Of a DNA stretch of 64,000 bases, positions 27,314 through 36,351 are shown piece by piece; within the stretch, counting starts at the first letter, position 1, and each line of letters begins with the position of its first letter. Origin of the DNA: Pseudonocardia sp. T1-2H (lineage in GTDB: Bacteria; Actinomycetota; Actinomycetes; Mycobacteriales; Pseudonocardiaceae); NCBI RefSeq assembly GCF_038039215.1, contig NZ_JBBPCL010000001.1, forward strand, positions 5,146,001 through 5,210,000, in the 5' to 3' direction. The notes beneath the pieces are model-generated. The model ran no database searches and had not been told where the DNA came from. It worked only from the letters and a program-made list of their open reading frames with translations. The position numbers and the translations under genes are program-made.

Positions 27314-28909
27314 ATGGCCGACCTAGAGCCGCCCGAGGCGGCCGGTCCGAGCGGGCGACGGACCAACCTGACGGCCCAGACCGCGTCGGGATTGAGTTGG
27401 TCGTACCTGGCCACAGCCACGCTGGTGGTCGCCAACCTGGTCTACACGGCCACCATCTCGCGGCTCCTCGAGCCGGCCGACTTCGGCCTGCTGGCCATGG
27501 CCAACCTGGTCGTGCTGTTCGCCCAGTACTTCGCGCGTATGGGACTGGCCTCGGCCGTGATCCAGAAGCCGGACCTGTCCGACGACGAGATCAGGGCCTC
27601 CTCCACCGCCGGCATCGCCATCGGGCTGATCTGCATGGCGGTGGTCTGGGTCCTCGCCCCGGCCGTAGGCGCCCTCTTCCATGCCCCGACGCTGCCGCCC
27701 ATCCTGTGCGGCCTGTCGGTGTCGTTCGTGTTCATGGGCTGGTCGCAGACCGGCAACGGACTGCTCCGCCGCCAGCTGCGCTTCCGGGCACTGTCGCTGG
27801 TCGCGGTGGCCACTTACGTGTTCGCCTACCTCGTCGTCGGGGTCGGCCTGGCCCTATTCGGGGCGGGACTGTGGAGCCTGGTGGCCGCCTCGGTGACCGC
27901 CACCGCCGTGCAGTCGATCCTGCAGTACGCGCTCCTGCGCCACCCGGTCCGGCCCGTGCTGCGCTGGGAGCCGTACCGGGCGGTGTGCGGCTACGGGGCA
28001 CGCCTCTCGGGCGCCTACCTCATGGACTACATCGGCGGCAACATCGACACCTTCACGGTCACCCGGATCGCCAGCACCGCGGTCGTCGGCCAGTACAGCC
28101 GGGCCTACTATCTGGTCTTCCAGCCGTTGGGCAACTACCTGGCCCAGGCACTGAGCACCGTGCTGTTCTCCCCTCTGAGCCGTATCCAGCAGGACCTGGT
28201 CCGCCTGCGCCGCGCCTTCCTCAGCGTCCTGTCGATCACCTGCGTCGTGCTCTTCCCGGTGTGCGCCGGTATGGCTGTCGCCGCCCAGGAGCTCGTTCTG
28301 GTCGTGCTCGGTACACAATGGACTTTGGTGCCGGGGCTGGTCCCCTGGTTCGCGATCGCCGGCGGCTGCCACGTCGCCTCCCAGTTGTCGCAGCTGCTGG
28401 CCGAGGCACGCGCCGAGCTGAACCGGTCCCTGGTCGTGCAGGTGACCTACCTGGTCGCCCTGGCCCTGCTGCTGCTGCTGGCGGCCGTGCCCTTCAGGGG
28501 CCACGGGGTGTGGGTGATCGGCGCCGCCGTGGCCGGCGCAGAGGTACTGCGCTATGTGTGCTACCTGCGTCTGACCCGGCGGGTCCTCAGACTGGCCCCC
28601 GGTGAGGTCTGGCGGGCCCACCTGCCGGCGGCGTTCGCCAGCGCCGGGGTCGCCCTGGCCGTCGCGGCCGTGCGGGCCCCCCTGACCGGCCATGCCCCCG
28701 CGATCCTGGTCCTGGCGACCGAAATGTGTGTCGGGATGCTCGCGCTGGCTTTGTGCATCAGGCTCTGCCCGCTGCCGGCCATCCGCCGCGAGCTGAGCCT
28801 CCGACTCGACGCGGCCGCCCTGCTGGGCGCGGCCGGCGGTGTGCGCTGGCGACTGGCCCGGCTGGTCCTCGGGGCGGAGGCGCCGGCGGCGAGAGGAGGC
28901 AACCCGTGA
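27314..28909 (+). CDS. Polysaccharide flippase (Wzx/WzxC type), module 1
   Basis: This 531-aa polytopic membrane protein of the MOP/PST superfamily has about 12-14 helices. The N-terminal block LTAQTASGLSWSYLATATLV and ISRLLEPADFGLLAMANLVV are typical of WzxC-like flippases, as is YSRAYYLVFQPLGNYLAQAL near residue 260. It should move the lipid-linked repeat unit across the membrane. The ATG at 27314 comes one base after the previous stop. The C-terminal region (from about 450) is extended and Ala/Leu/Arg-rich. Confidence 0.87.
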   Translation: MADLEPPEAAGPSGRRTNLTAQTASGLSWSYLATATLVVANLVYTATISRLLEPADFGLLAMANLVVLFAQYFARMGLASAVIQKPDLSDDEIRASSTAGIAIGLICMAVVWVLAPAVGALFHAPTLPPILCGLSVSFVFMGWSQTGNGLLRRQLRFRALSLVAVATYVFAYLVVGVGLALFGAGLWSLVAASVTATAVQSILQYALLRHPVRPVLRWEPYRAVCGYGARLSGAYLMDYIGGNIDTFTVTRIASTAVVGQYSRAYYLVFQPLGNYLAQALSTVLFSPLSRIQQDLVRLRRAFLSVLSITCVVLFPVCAGMAVAAQELVLVVLGTQWTLVPGLVPWFAIAGGCHVASQLSQLLAEARAELNRSLVVQVTYLVALALLLLLAAVPFRGHGVWVIGAAVAGAEVLRYVCYLRLTRRVLRLAPGEVWRAHLPAAFASAGVALAVAAVRAPLTGHAPAILVLATEMCVGMLALALCIRLCPLPAIRRELSLRLDAAALLGAAGGVRWRLARLVLGAEAPAARGGNP

Positions 28910-30255
28910 CCGTCCTGGCCCTGCTGGGCGTTGTGCTCCTGGTCGCCGGGGCGGCCGGCCTGGTCCTGCTCGAGGTGCTCCTCAAGCGGGCCGACGTCGC
29001 GGCCGCAATGCTGTTCGCCACGATCCTGGTCCAGGCGCTCTTCGTGGACAAGGTACCGGCGCTGCAGCTGCCTGGCGAGACGCGCTTGTACGTCACCGAC
29101 CTGGTCGCCGCCTCGATCATGGTCGCCGCCCTGGCTCGGGTCCTGCGCCTGAAGCGCTTCGACCGCTTCCAGCGCTGGCTGCTGCTCCTGGGCGTCGTGC
29201 TCGGCGTCTCGCTGCTGCGGGGGGCGGCCGCCTTCGGAATACATAGCGCGGTCAACGACGTCCGTCAGTACCTGTTCTTCTTCGGCGCCACCCTGTACTT
29301 CTCGACCTTCGCCCCGCTCCCGGGGCTATCGGCCCGGATCGGCCGCATCTGGCTGGTCATGACCGTGCCCATGATGCTGCTGGCAGGCTTGCGCTGGCTG
29401 CAGAATTTCGCCGGGCTCCACCTGGGCATTCCGGCCGCGAAGTGGGGCGCCGACGCCGCCATCAGGGTCCTCGACGGACCCTACGTCTTCTTCCTGTCCC
29501 AGGCCTTCGTACTCACTATCCCGGCCTGGCTGCGCGGGCAGCAGTCGCGCTGGCAGCGCGTGCTGAGCGTCGTGCTGCTGCTGATGGTGATCGCCCTCAA
29601 CCGCCGTACAGCCTGGCTGGCGGTCCTAGTCGGGATCGCTGTGGTGATGCTGCGCGACCGGCGCCTGGGCCGCCGCGCGCTGACCCTGGTCGTGCTGGGC
29701 GGCGCGCTGGCGGTCGTGGGCTTCGTCGCCGTGGGCGGGCTCCAGGAGGGCGTTGAACAACCGGTGACCCAGGAGGACACCGGCAACCTCACCTGGCGCG
29801 TCCAGGGCTGGTCGGAGCTCGTCGGCGGCTGGGTCCACAACCCGGTGTCGTGGGTGCTCGGCGAGCCGTTCGGCAGTAGCTTCGCCCGCGAGATCGACGG
29901 TTCGAAGGTCACCTCGCACCCGCACGACTTCTACATCGAGACCATGATGCGGGCCGGTATCCCCGGCCTGATCGCCCTGCTGGTGCTGACCGTCGGGGTG
30001 ATGCGGGCGCTGTGGCGGACGCCGACTCCCGCCCCCGGTCTGCTTGATGTCGGCATAATGCCAGCCTTGCTGGCCATGCAGGTGGTCTGGTATGTGACCT
30101 GGATCCCCGGCAGCGAGCAGGGCATTGTCACCGGCCTGGCCCTGGCCATGGCGGCCATGCCCCTGGCCGGCCGCCGGCCGGGCCTGATGCCGCCCCCGGC
30201 CCACGAGCTCGCCGGGCCATTTACCCTACCCGCCGACCGGAACGGCCGGTCATGA
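28906..30255 (+). CDS. O-antigen polymerase/ligase-type membrane protein (Wzy), module 1
   Basis: This 449-aa protein has about 10-12 hydrophobic helices and one large extracytoplasmic loop (about residues 280-350) containing EDTGNLTWRVQGWSELV and SHPHDFYIETMMRAGIPG. That is the pattern of the Wzy/WaaL family, in which H-x-x-x loops lie near a conserved Arg. It probably polymerises flipped repeat units. The GTG at 28906 overlaps the flippase stop as GTGA, with GAGAGGAGG immediately upstream. Polymerase versus ligase cannot be told from sequence; the position between a flippase and a glycosyltransferase favours polymerase. Confidence 0.82.
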   Translation: MTVLALLGVVLLVAGAAGLVLLEVLLKRADVAAAMLFATILVQALFVDKVPALQLPGETRLYVTDLVAASIMVAALARVLRLKRFDRFQRWLLLLGVVLGVSLLRGAAAFGIHSAVNDVRQYLFFFGATLYFSTFAPLPGLSARIGRIWLVMTVPMMLLAGLRWLQNFAGLHLGIPAAKWGADAAIRVLDGPYVFFLSQAFVLTIPAWLRGQQSRWQRVLSVVLLLMVIALNRRTAWLAVLVGIAVVMLRDRRLGRRALTLVVLGGALAVVGFVAVGGLQEGVEQPVTQEDTGNLTWRVQGWSELVGGWVHNPVSWVLGEPFGSSFAREIDGSKVTSHPHDFYIETMMRAGIPGLIALLVLTVGVMRALWRTPTPAPGLLDVGIMPALLAMQVVWYVTWIPGSEQGIVTGLALAMAAMPLAGRRPGLMPPPAHELAGPFTLPADRNGRS

Positions 30256-31247
30256 CCGAGGCGACCAGCCCACCAGGGCACGCTGGCCGACCGCGGCCGC
30301 GGTCGATCAGCGTGGTGATCCCGGCCTACAACGCCGCCGCGACCCTGGGCGAGCAACTCGAGGCCCTGGCCGGGCAGGATTACGAGGGCGACTGGGAGGT
30401 CCTGGTCGTCGACAACGGCTCGAGCGACGCCACCGCCGACATCGCCCGCCGCTATGCTCAGCGCCTGCCGGCCTGCACGGTCGTCGAGGGCCGGCGGCGC
30501 GGACACGCCGCCCCCCGCAACGACGGGGCGTGGGCCGCACGGGGCGAGCTGCTCGCCTACTGCGACGCGGATGACGTCGTCGCTTCGGGCTGGCTCAGCG
30601 CGATGGCCGCGGCGGCTCAACACTACGACCTGGTCGGAGGATGGTTCGACGCCGAGCCCCTCAACGACGAGGCCACGCGCTCCTGGCACGGGGGGGCCTA
30701 CCCGAGGGACGGGCTTAGGTCCTGGCTCCTGCCTTACTCGGGCGGTGGCAATCTCGCCATCTGGGCCGAGGTGCTGCGCGACCTGGGCGGCTGGTCGGGC
30801 AACTACGAGGCCGGTGCGGAAGACGTGGAGCTCTGCTGGCGGGCCCAGGTGGCCGGCTACCGCCTCGGCTTCGCCCCCGACGCCGTCGTCCGCGTCCGCT
30901 ATCGGACCGGGCTGCGGCAGACCGCCCGCCAGGCCTGGGCGGTCGGCATCAACGCCGAGCGGCTCCTGCGTGATTTCGCCTTTCTGCGCGCCCTTGACCT
31001 GCCCGCCGAGGCGGCGGCGGTGCACGCGGTCGACGACGGCGGCGGCGCGCTCGGGCGCGCCCTGAGCCGCGGTATGTGGCTCGCAACCAGGCTGCACTAC
31101 CTACTCGGCCCGCGCCACCGGCGCGGCCAGTGGATCTCGGTCGCCGCCGAGTACGCCGGGCGGCTGCGTGGCGCGCTCAGGTACCGGGTGGGGGACCGGC
31201 ACCCCGGCGTGCCGGGTCGGGCCATGGACGGGAAGGGGGCGGGGTGA
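30252..31247 (+). CDS. Family 2 glycosyltransferase, module 1
   Basis: This 331-aa GT-A enzyme overlaps the polymerase stop by four bases (ATGA). Motifs: SISVVIPAYNAAATLGEQLEA, VLVVDNGSSDATADIARRYA, GRRRGHAAPRNDG, and the metal-binding AYCDADDVVASGWL (about residues 99-112). A second acidic block is EAGAEDVELCWRAQVAGY (about 191-208), with the ED residues that usually act as catalytic base. There is no clear membrane helix. The C-terminal region (about 225-300) is helical. It adds one sugar to the repeat unit. Confidence 0.87.
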   Translation: MTEATSPPGHAGRPRPRSISVVIPAYNAAATLGEQLEALAGQDYEGDWEVLVVDNGSSDATADIARRYAQRLPACTVVEGRRRGHAAPRNDGAWAARGELLAYCDADDVVASGWLSAMAAAAQHYDLVGGWFDAEPLNDEATRSWHGGAYPRDGLRSWLLPYSGGGNLAIWAEVLRDLGGWSGNYEAGAEDVELCWRAQVAGYRLGFAPDAVVRVRYRTGLRQTARQAWAVGINAERLLRDFAFLRALDLPAEAAAVHAVDDGGGALGRALSRGMWLATRLHYLLGPRHRRGQWISVAAEYAGRLRGALRYRVGDRHPGVPGRAMDGKGAG

Positions 31248-31427
31248 GCGACTGGCGGCTCCCTCTCGGCGACCGTGGCCGCCCTGCTCGTGCTGACCGT
31301 GGTCGTGCTGTGGCCAGTGCGCTCGGAGCCAGGCGGGCGCAGCCGGCCGAGCGCTCTGGGGCCAGGGTCGGCGCCGGCCAGGATCGCGCGAAGGCGAGAC
31401 CAGCAGCCGTCGGCGAAGGCCAAGTGA
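31248..31427 (+). other. Possible truncated start of a secreted protein
   Basis: In the frame directly after the glycosyltransferase stop, the DNA encodes a signal-like hydrophobic stretch (ATVAALLVLTVVVLWPVRSE) followed by a basic/Ser/Pro tail and a TGA at about 31425-31427. A GTG four bases before the stop of the upstream gene could start a different frame here. It looks like the first codons of a module 1 exported protein, cut off where the following deacetylase gene was inserted. Low confidence. Confidence 0.25.
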
Positions 31428-31468
31428 CGGCCCCGATCAGAACCTCCACGTCGCGGCCCGGGAGAACG

Positions 31469-32410
31469 ATGATCCAGAGAATCACGAGTTGCGCGATGGT
31501 TACGCTCGTAGCTGTCATTGCCGCTTGCGCGCCCGCGCCTACCCTCAAGGCCGAGGCCACGGCGCTGTCCGGCGGGCAGCCGGTGATCGCGGTCACGGTC
31601 GACGACATTCCTGCCCATGGCGGGATGGCGCCGGGCGAGACGCGGCTCGACCTCAGCCGCCGCCTGGTCGCCGCGCTCAAAGCGGAGAGCGTTCCCGCTC
31701 ACGGCTTCGTCAACGGCTCGCCTGCCCAGGTGAACCCGGACGCCATGGCCGCGCTCGAATATTGGGCCGACGCGTTTCCGGTCGGCAATCACACCTGGAC
31801 GCACGCCAATCCCAACGAGCTCACCGCCGAAGCCTATGGCGAGGAGATCGCACGCAACGAGCCGTTGCTCGAAAAGATTTCGCGCGGCGACTGGCACTGG
31901 TTCCGCTACCCGTTTCTCGCCGAGGGCGACGACCCAGCCAAAAGGTTCGCAATCCGCCAATATCTCGCCTCTCACGGCTACAGGATCGCGGGCGCCACGA
32001 TGGAATTCGACGATTGGAAGTATAATGACGCCTATACGCGCTGCGCCGCCAAGGGTGATCAGACCGAAATCGCGAAGCTCGAGGAGGATTGGCTCGACGC
32101 CGTCCGCTACAGTGCGGAGATGTCGCGGAAAATAGCCAAGGCGATCTACGGTGGCGACATCCCTTACGTGCTAGTCGCCCACATCGGCTCGTTCGATGCA
32201 CGCATGTTCCCGCGCACGCTCGCCCTCTATCGTGAGATGGGCTTCCGCTTTGTCAGTCTGGAGGAGGCGCAGAACCATCCTGCCTATGCCGGCGATAATG
32301 ATCCCGCGGCGCCGCCCGGACCAAATTTCTACGCGACGAGGCAGGTCGGCGGTATGCCTTTACCGGCTGAGCGTGTGCCGAAGATTGACCTTGCTGGCCT
32401 CTGCGTCTGA
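31469..32410 (+). CDS. Polysaccharide deacetylase family lipoprotein, proteobacterial in style
   Basis: The product has 313 aa from ATG 31469, preceded by GGGAGAA. The N-terminus is a lipoprotein signal, VTLVAVIAACAPAP, with the lipid Cys near residue 17. The NodB-type domain has IAVTVDDIPAHGG (metal Asp), VPAHGFVNGS, the metal His pair in VGNHTWTHANPNE, WFRYPFLAEGDDPAKR and PYVLVAHIGSFDARMFP. This variant, with TVDDIPAHG and GNHTWTHAN, is what I associate with sphingomonads and other alphaproteobacteria. Codon use also differs from the neighbours, with many more A/T third bases (TATAATGAC, GAATATTGG). It would act on an exported glycan outside the membrane. Probably acquired by transfer. Confidence 0.82.
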   Translation: MIQRITSCAMVTLVAVIAACAPAPTLKAEATALSGGQPVIAVTVDDIPAHGGMAPGETRLDLSRRLVAALKAESVPAHGFVNGSPAQVNPDAMAALEYWADAFPVGNHTWTHANPNELTAEAYGEEIARNEPLLEKISRGDWHWFRYPFLAEGDDPAKRFAIRQYLASHGYRIAGATMEFDDWKYNDAYTRCAAKGDQTEIAKLEEDWLDAVRYSAEMSRKIAKAIYGGDIPYVLVAHIGSFDARMFPRTLALYREMGFRFVSLEEAQNHPAYAGDNDPAAPPGPNFYATRQVGGMPLPAERVPKIDLAGLCV

Positions 32411-32507
32411 GACGGTCTCCGGACCGGGAAGGGGATTCGCGCGGAGGGGCGTTCGTCGTGGCCGGCCGGGGAGCGCCACGTCGTCCCGCAAGGGCGCGAT
32501 CGAGCCG

Positions 32508-33206
32508 TTATGAGTAGCCTGACCGGCACCCAGCAGTGATCGCCAGCGCCACCCAGCAGGTCACGGCGAGGCCGAGGGCGGCGCCGCCGACGACGTCGGT
32601 CACGTAGTGGACAGTCTGCACCAGACGTGCCGCGGCGATGACGACGACGAGCGAGCCCGCCAGCCAGGCGACGCGCACTCTCGTCCTCCGTGGTGCCAGC
32701 GTGGCCCTGAGCACCAGCACAGCGGTCACAGCCGCCGCGGTCGCGACGGCGACATGGCCCGACGGGTACAGCAGGTCCGCGCCCTCCGGTCGCTGGCGGT
32801 GGACGACCTGCTTGAGCAACAGCTCGATGACGAGGGCGCCGGGAGCAGCGACGAGGGCGAGCACCACCGCGTCCCACCGCTTGGCACACCAGGCCAGCGC
32901 GGCGCCCACCAGCACGGCCAGCACCACTAATGGCCCGACCGCGTGTGCGATCGCCGTCGCGATGCCGTCGCCCTGGACCCTGACGGCCTCCTGCCAGCGC
33001 ATCATCTCCGCGTCCACCGCATTCGGCCAGCGGGTGTGCCAGACGAGGGCGGCCAGGAGCGCGACCACAAACGAGGTGGCGACGCCGGCGACCAGGGCCA
33101 ACGGCGGGCTGAGCGCCAACGACCATCCGTGCGGCGTGCCCCTGCGGCGCTCAGCGGGCGGCATCATGCCACCATTGCCCCGCGGACGGCGCCCGTCAGC
33201 AGCCAT
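32508..33206 (-). CDS. PAP2 family phosphatase
   Basis: This 232-aa integral membrane phosphatase has about six helices. The three PAP2 signature blocks are present: KQVVHRQRPEG (about residues 133-143), YPSGH (about 148-152) and RLVQTVHYVTDVVGG (about 199-213, catalytic His). In polysaccharide clusters such enzymes often dephosphorylate undecaprenyl pyrophosphate to recycle the lipid carrier, which fits here, though lipid phosphate phosphatase is the alternative. An internal ATG at 33167 is another possible start. The gene converges with the deacetylase gene. Confidence 0.85.
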   Translation of the reverse strand: MAADGRRPRGNGGMMPPAERRRGTPHGWSLALSPPLALVAGVATSFVVALLAALVWHTRWPNAVDAEMMRWQEAVRVQGDGIATAIAHAVGPLVVLAVLVGAALAWCAKRWDAVVLALVAAPGALVIELLLKQVVHRQRPEGADLLYPSGHVAVATAAAVTAVLVLRATLAPRRTRVRVAWLAGSLVVVIAAARLVQTVHYVTDVVGGAALGLAVTCWVALAITAGCRSGYS

Positions 33207-33250
33207 GCCGGGCCCGCCCGGTCGTCGAGTGCCAACTGCACGTCGAACTC

Positions 33251-34405
33251 TCAGGCTCTGTCCACTGCTTGTGATGTCCTCAGGGGTGCCGAGACTCGTT
33301 CCAACCAGATCTCCCTCCAGTACGGGTAGATGCCGCGCGGGCAGCTTCGGTGATAGTCAGAAGTGCAGGTGACGTCGGCCAGGACGATGCAGGGCGTCTT
33401 CATCGTCAGCATCTGACCGGACAGCTCGTCGATGATGTGGTCCACCCGACGTAGCACCTGCGCCGTCCGGCCGCAGTATTTGAGCATTTCGGCGTCGAAC
33501 GACAGTCCGCGGTTGCAGTTGTCGGGTTTGAGGGTCGCGCTGATCTGTTCGAGGGACTTGACCCTGACCCACTCGCCCGGCTGAAGGTCGAGCTTCTCGG
33601 CGGGACTGTTGTCCGCCGTGCCGTGGATGAAGGGGTAGCGCCGACCATCCCGGACCCGGAATCTCTCGGGCAGCTTGCGACGCGTCAGGTCCTGCACGAG
33701 GTTGAAGGCCCCGATCGCGATGCCCCGCAGGACCTGACCCGCGGGAGCATTGCCGGTCCTGACGTCCTGCACGTACTGCCGTACATCCCAGAACGGGATC
33801 CCGCCGGGCGCTGCGCGGGTCAGCTCGGTGGCCTGACACGAGTACACGGGCGGGTCCGACGCGGCCGCGGCGTCCCGCGGGCGACAGGCGCCCAAGGCCA
33901 CCTCGGTGAGCCGCTCCCGGGTGCACCCGGACCGCCCGGCCACATGCGGCGCTGTCGGACGAGCGTTCGTGCCGGACTGCCGCTGCACCGGCGACTCAGG
34001 CGTCGACTCTTCCGGCACGGTCAGCCGCTGCGCGGTCGGCTGCGCCGCACGCCCGTTCTGGCTCGGCCCGGAGATGCGGGTGAGCCAGGCGGTCTTCCAG
34101 AAGACCAGGCAGCCCGCCTGGCAGCCGCCGTGTGCCTGACCGTCACAGCGAACACCCGCCAGATGCACCGTGTCCGTCATCCGCCGCAGGCCCGTCCAGG
34201 TCACCGTGTCGCACGTCTTGAACGCGATCTTGTCCACGACGAAGCGCCGACCGCAGAACTGCAGCATCTCCGGCATGAACGGCAGGGCGTCGAGCTCACC
34301 CCGCTCATCGAGCCCGGCGAGGATCTCCTGTGCCGGTTTCACCTCGACGACGTCGCCGATCGCCAAGGCCGGCTTGGCGGCTGTTTGTTGAGCCGTCACG
34401 CTCAT
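33251..34405 (-). CDS. Internally duplicated cysteine-rich protein of unknown family
   Basis: I cannot assign this 384-aa protein to a named family. Residues 17-110 and 277-368 are clearly a duplicated domain. Each half has G-x-x-V-x-VK, an EML(Q/K)(F/Y)CGR motif (Cys51 and Cys311), a further Cys (65, 339), a V-x-C (87, 347) and a C-x3-C or equivalent next to (F/Y)W-x3-WL-x-R. The N-terminal copy has C95 and C99 in HGGCQAGCLVFW. The C-terminal copy keeps C355 in HRSCPRGIYPYW but has Gly for the second Cys. The linker is Pro/Thr-rich with a conserved-looking IPFWDVRQYVQDV part. There are no signal or membrane segments. The ATG overlaps the WecB/TagA stop by four bases, so it is produced with that transferase. 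A metal or Fe-S site is suspected. Confidence 0.7.
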   Translation of the reverse strand: MSVTAQQTAAKPALAIGDVVEVKPAQEILAGLDERGELDALPFMPEMLQFCGRRFVVDKIAFKTCDTVTWTGLRRMTDTVHLAGVRCDGQAHGGCQAGCLVFWKTAWLTRISGPSQNGRAAQPTAQRLTVPEESTPESPVQRQSGTNARPTAPHVAGRSGCTRERLTEVALGACRPRDAAAASDPPVYSCQATELTRAAPGGIPFWDVRQYVQDVRTGNAPAGQVLRGIAIGAFNLVQDLTRRKLPERFRVRDGRRYPFIHGTADNSPAEKLDLQPGEWVRVKSLEQISATLKPDNCNRGLSFDAEMLKYCGRTAQVLRRVDHIIDELSGQMLTMKTPCIVLADVTCTSDYHRSCPRGIYPYWREIWLERVSAPLRTSQAVDRA

Positions 34406-35250
34406 TGCGGTACTCCCGGTGTGATGCCGGACCCGACCGTGTCGGACGATCCGGGCGTGGTCTGGGCCAGTCGCGGCGGGCGGGCCAGGACGTTCAGCAC
34501 GAAGGCCGGGTTGTTCCGGAGGTAGCGACGCCACAGTCGCCGCGGTTCCCGGCTCAGCCGGTAGGTCCATTCCAGTCCGCTGCGTTGCATCCACCGTGGA
34601 GCCTGAGGGACGGTGCCTGCGTGCAGGTCGAAGGCGGCGCCGACTCCGAACAGGGCGTTGGCCCGCAGCCTCCCCACGTGCTCCGCCATCCAGCGCTCCT
34701 GCTTCGGTGTGCTCAGGCCGACCCACACCAGCTGGGCACCGGAGTCGTTGATGACCTGGACGATGTTCGCATCTTCCTGCGGGGTGAGCGGCCGGAACGG
34801 CGGCGTCGAGGTGCCGGCGACCTGCAGCCCTGGGAACAAGGTGGTGAGCCGGTCCGCGAGCAGCTCCGCGGTCGCGGGACCGCCACCGTAGAAAAAGGAC
34901 GACCAGCCGCGTTCGACCGCCCGGGCGAGGATCGCCAGCATCAGGTCCGGACCGTAGACGCGGCTGACCTCGCGCTGGCCGGCCCACCGGGCGGACCACA
35001 CCATCGGCATGCCGTCCGGGGTGGTCAGGCCCGACCCATTGTGGATCCGCAGCAGCTGCGGGTCCCGCTGGCATTCCATCACGCCGTGCACGCCGGTGAC
35101 GCACACGTATTTGTGCTCGCCGCGGCCGACCCAGTCCGTCACCTCCTCGACCGCGGAGTCGAGCGTCAAGCAGCTGACCCTCACCCCGAGCACGTCGACC
35201 CGCGGTGGACCGTCCGTCGGTGCCGGGTCGGAGTGATCAGGCGTGGTCAT
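34402..35250 (-). CDS. WecB/TagA/CpsF family glycosyltransferase
   Basis: This 282-aa GT26 enzyme has PRVDVLGVRVSCLTLDSAV, KYVCVTGVHGVMECQRDP (catalytic region, about residues 47-64), SGLTTPDGMPMVWSARW, SSFFYGGGPATAELLADR and the signature QLVWVGLSTPKQERWMAEH (about 173-191). These enzymes transfer a sugar such as N-acetylmannosamine to a lipid-linked primer, usually as the second step of polymer synthesis. The start overlaps the epimerase stop by 14 bases and the stop overlaps the next gene by four. Thus epimerase, transferase and cysteine-rich protein form one transcription unit. Confidence 0.9.
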   Translation of the reverse strand: MTTPDHSDPAPTDGPPRVDVLGVRVSCLTLDSAVEEVTDWVGRGEHKYVCVTGVHGVMECQRDPQLLRIHNGSGLTTPDGMPMVWSARWAGQREVSRVYGPDLMLAILARAVERGWSSFFYGGGPATAELLADRLTTLFPGLQVAGTSTPPFRPLTPQEDANIVQVINDSGAQLVWVGLSTPKQERWMAEHVGRLRANALFGVGAAFDLHAGTVPQAPRWMQRSGLEWTYRLSREPRRLWRRYLRNNPAFVLNVLARPPRLAQTTPGSSDTVGSGITPGVPQ

Positions 35251-36200
35251 CGCTGGTCAGCCTCTTCTCGATCCACCGGTAGGTGGGGCCGAGCCCGTCG
35301 CGCAGGGACGTCGTCGGCTCCCACCCGAGGACCTTGCGCAGCAGCGAGTTGTCGGAGTTGCGTCCCCGTACCCCCTGCGGACCCGGGATTCGCTCCAGGC
35401 CGATGTCCCGCTTGCCGGCCACCTCGGTGACGACGTGCGCCAACTCCTTGATGGACACCATCTCGTCGGTGCCGAGGTTGAGAGGCTTGGCGTAGTCCGA
35501 CTGCATGATTCGGTAGATGCCCTCGACGCAATCGTCGATGTAGCAGAACGACCGCGTCTGCTCCCCGTCGCCCCAGATCTCGATGCTGCCGCCGTCCTCG
35601 GCGAGCGCGACCTTCCGGCAGATCGCCGCCGGAGCCTTTTCCCGGCCGCCGTCATAGGTACCGAACGGCCCGTAGATGTTGTGGAACCGAACGATACGGG
35701 TCTGCAGCGGGTGCTCGTCGGCGTAATAGGAGCAGAGCAGCTCGGTGAACAGCTTCTCCCACCCGTAGGCATCCTGGGGCTGGGCCGGGTAGGCGTCGCT
35801 CTCCTTCAGCGGCACCACGTCGGTCTCGGTCTGCCGGTACTCGGGATAGATGCAGGCCGACGAGCTGTACAGGTACCGCTGCACGCCGTTGATCCGCGCG
35901 GCGTCGAGCGTGTGCAGGTTGATGAGAGAGTTGTTGCGCAGGATGTCCGCGTGGTGCGTGGAGATGTACCCCATCCCCCATGTCCGCGGCGAGCGCATAC
36001 ACCTGGTCCACCGCGCGCGTGGCCTGCAGCGCAGAGTCCCACCGGCGCAGGTCCAGCAGCTCGAACTCGTCGGCGTCCACCTCGGTGTACTCCGGGTACT
36101 TCAGATCGACCCCCCGGACCCAGTACCCCTTCTTCTTCAGGCAGGTGACGAGGTGATGTCCGATGAAGCCCCCCGCTCCCGTGACACACACTCGCTTCAT
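35237..36200 (-). pseudogene. GDP-mannose 3,5-epimerase-like NAD epimerase, single frameshift
   Basis: Two frames together give one extended short-chain dehydrogenase of about 320 aa. The first (from ATG 36200) reads RVCVTGAGGFIGHHLVTCL up to VYALAADMG. The second continues GMGYISTHHADILRNNSL, SSSACIYPEY, YGWEKLFTELL and RIVRFHNIYGPFGTYDGG to the stop at 35237. The break is in a short G run (forward 35975-35979, CCCCC), where the family has AADMGGMG; two bases are missing or one is extra. The rest is intact, so this is either a very recent mutation or a sequence error. The closest family is the GDP-mannose/GDP-L-galactose type, but a related UDP-sugar epimerase is possible. Confidence 0.78.
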
Positions 36201-36351
36201 CGCAGCCGTCCTTTCGTTGAAGGTGCCGTGCTCATCGAAGTTCTGGTCACTGGCCGGCGACGCGCGCCGGCCGCTGGAGCTGAGGTGCTTCGCCCCGTCC
36301 CAGCCTCCGGGCGAACCGTGTCGCGTGGTCAGTGCGTCGAAGGTCGGGGCG

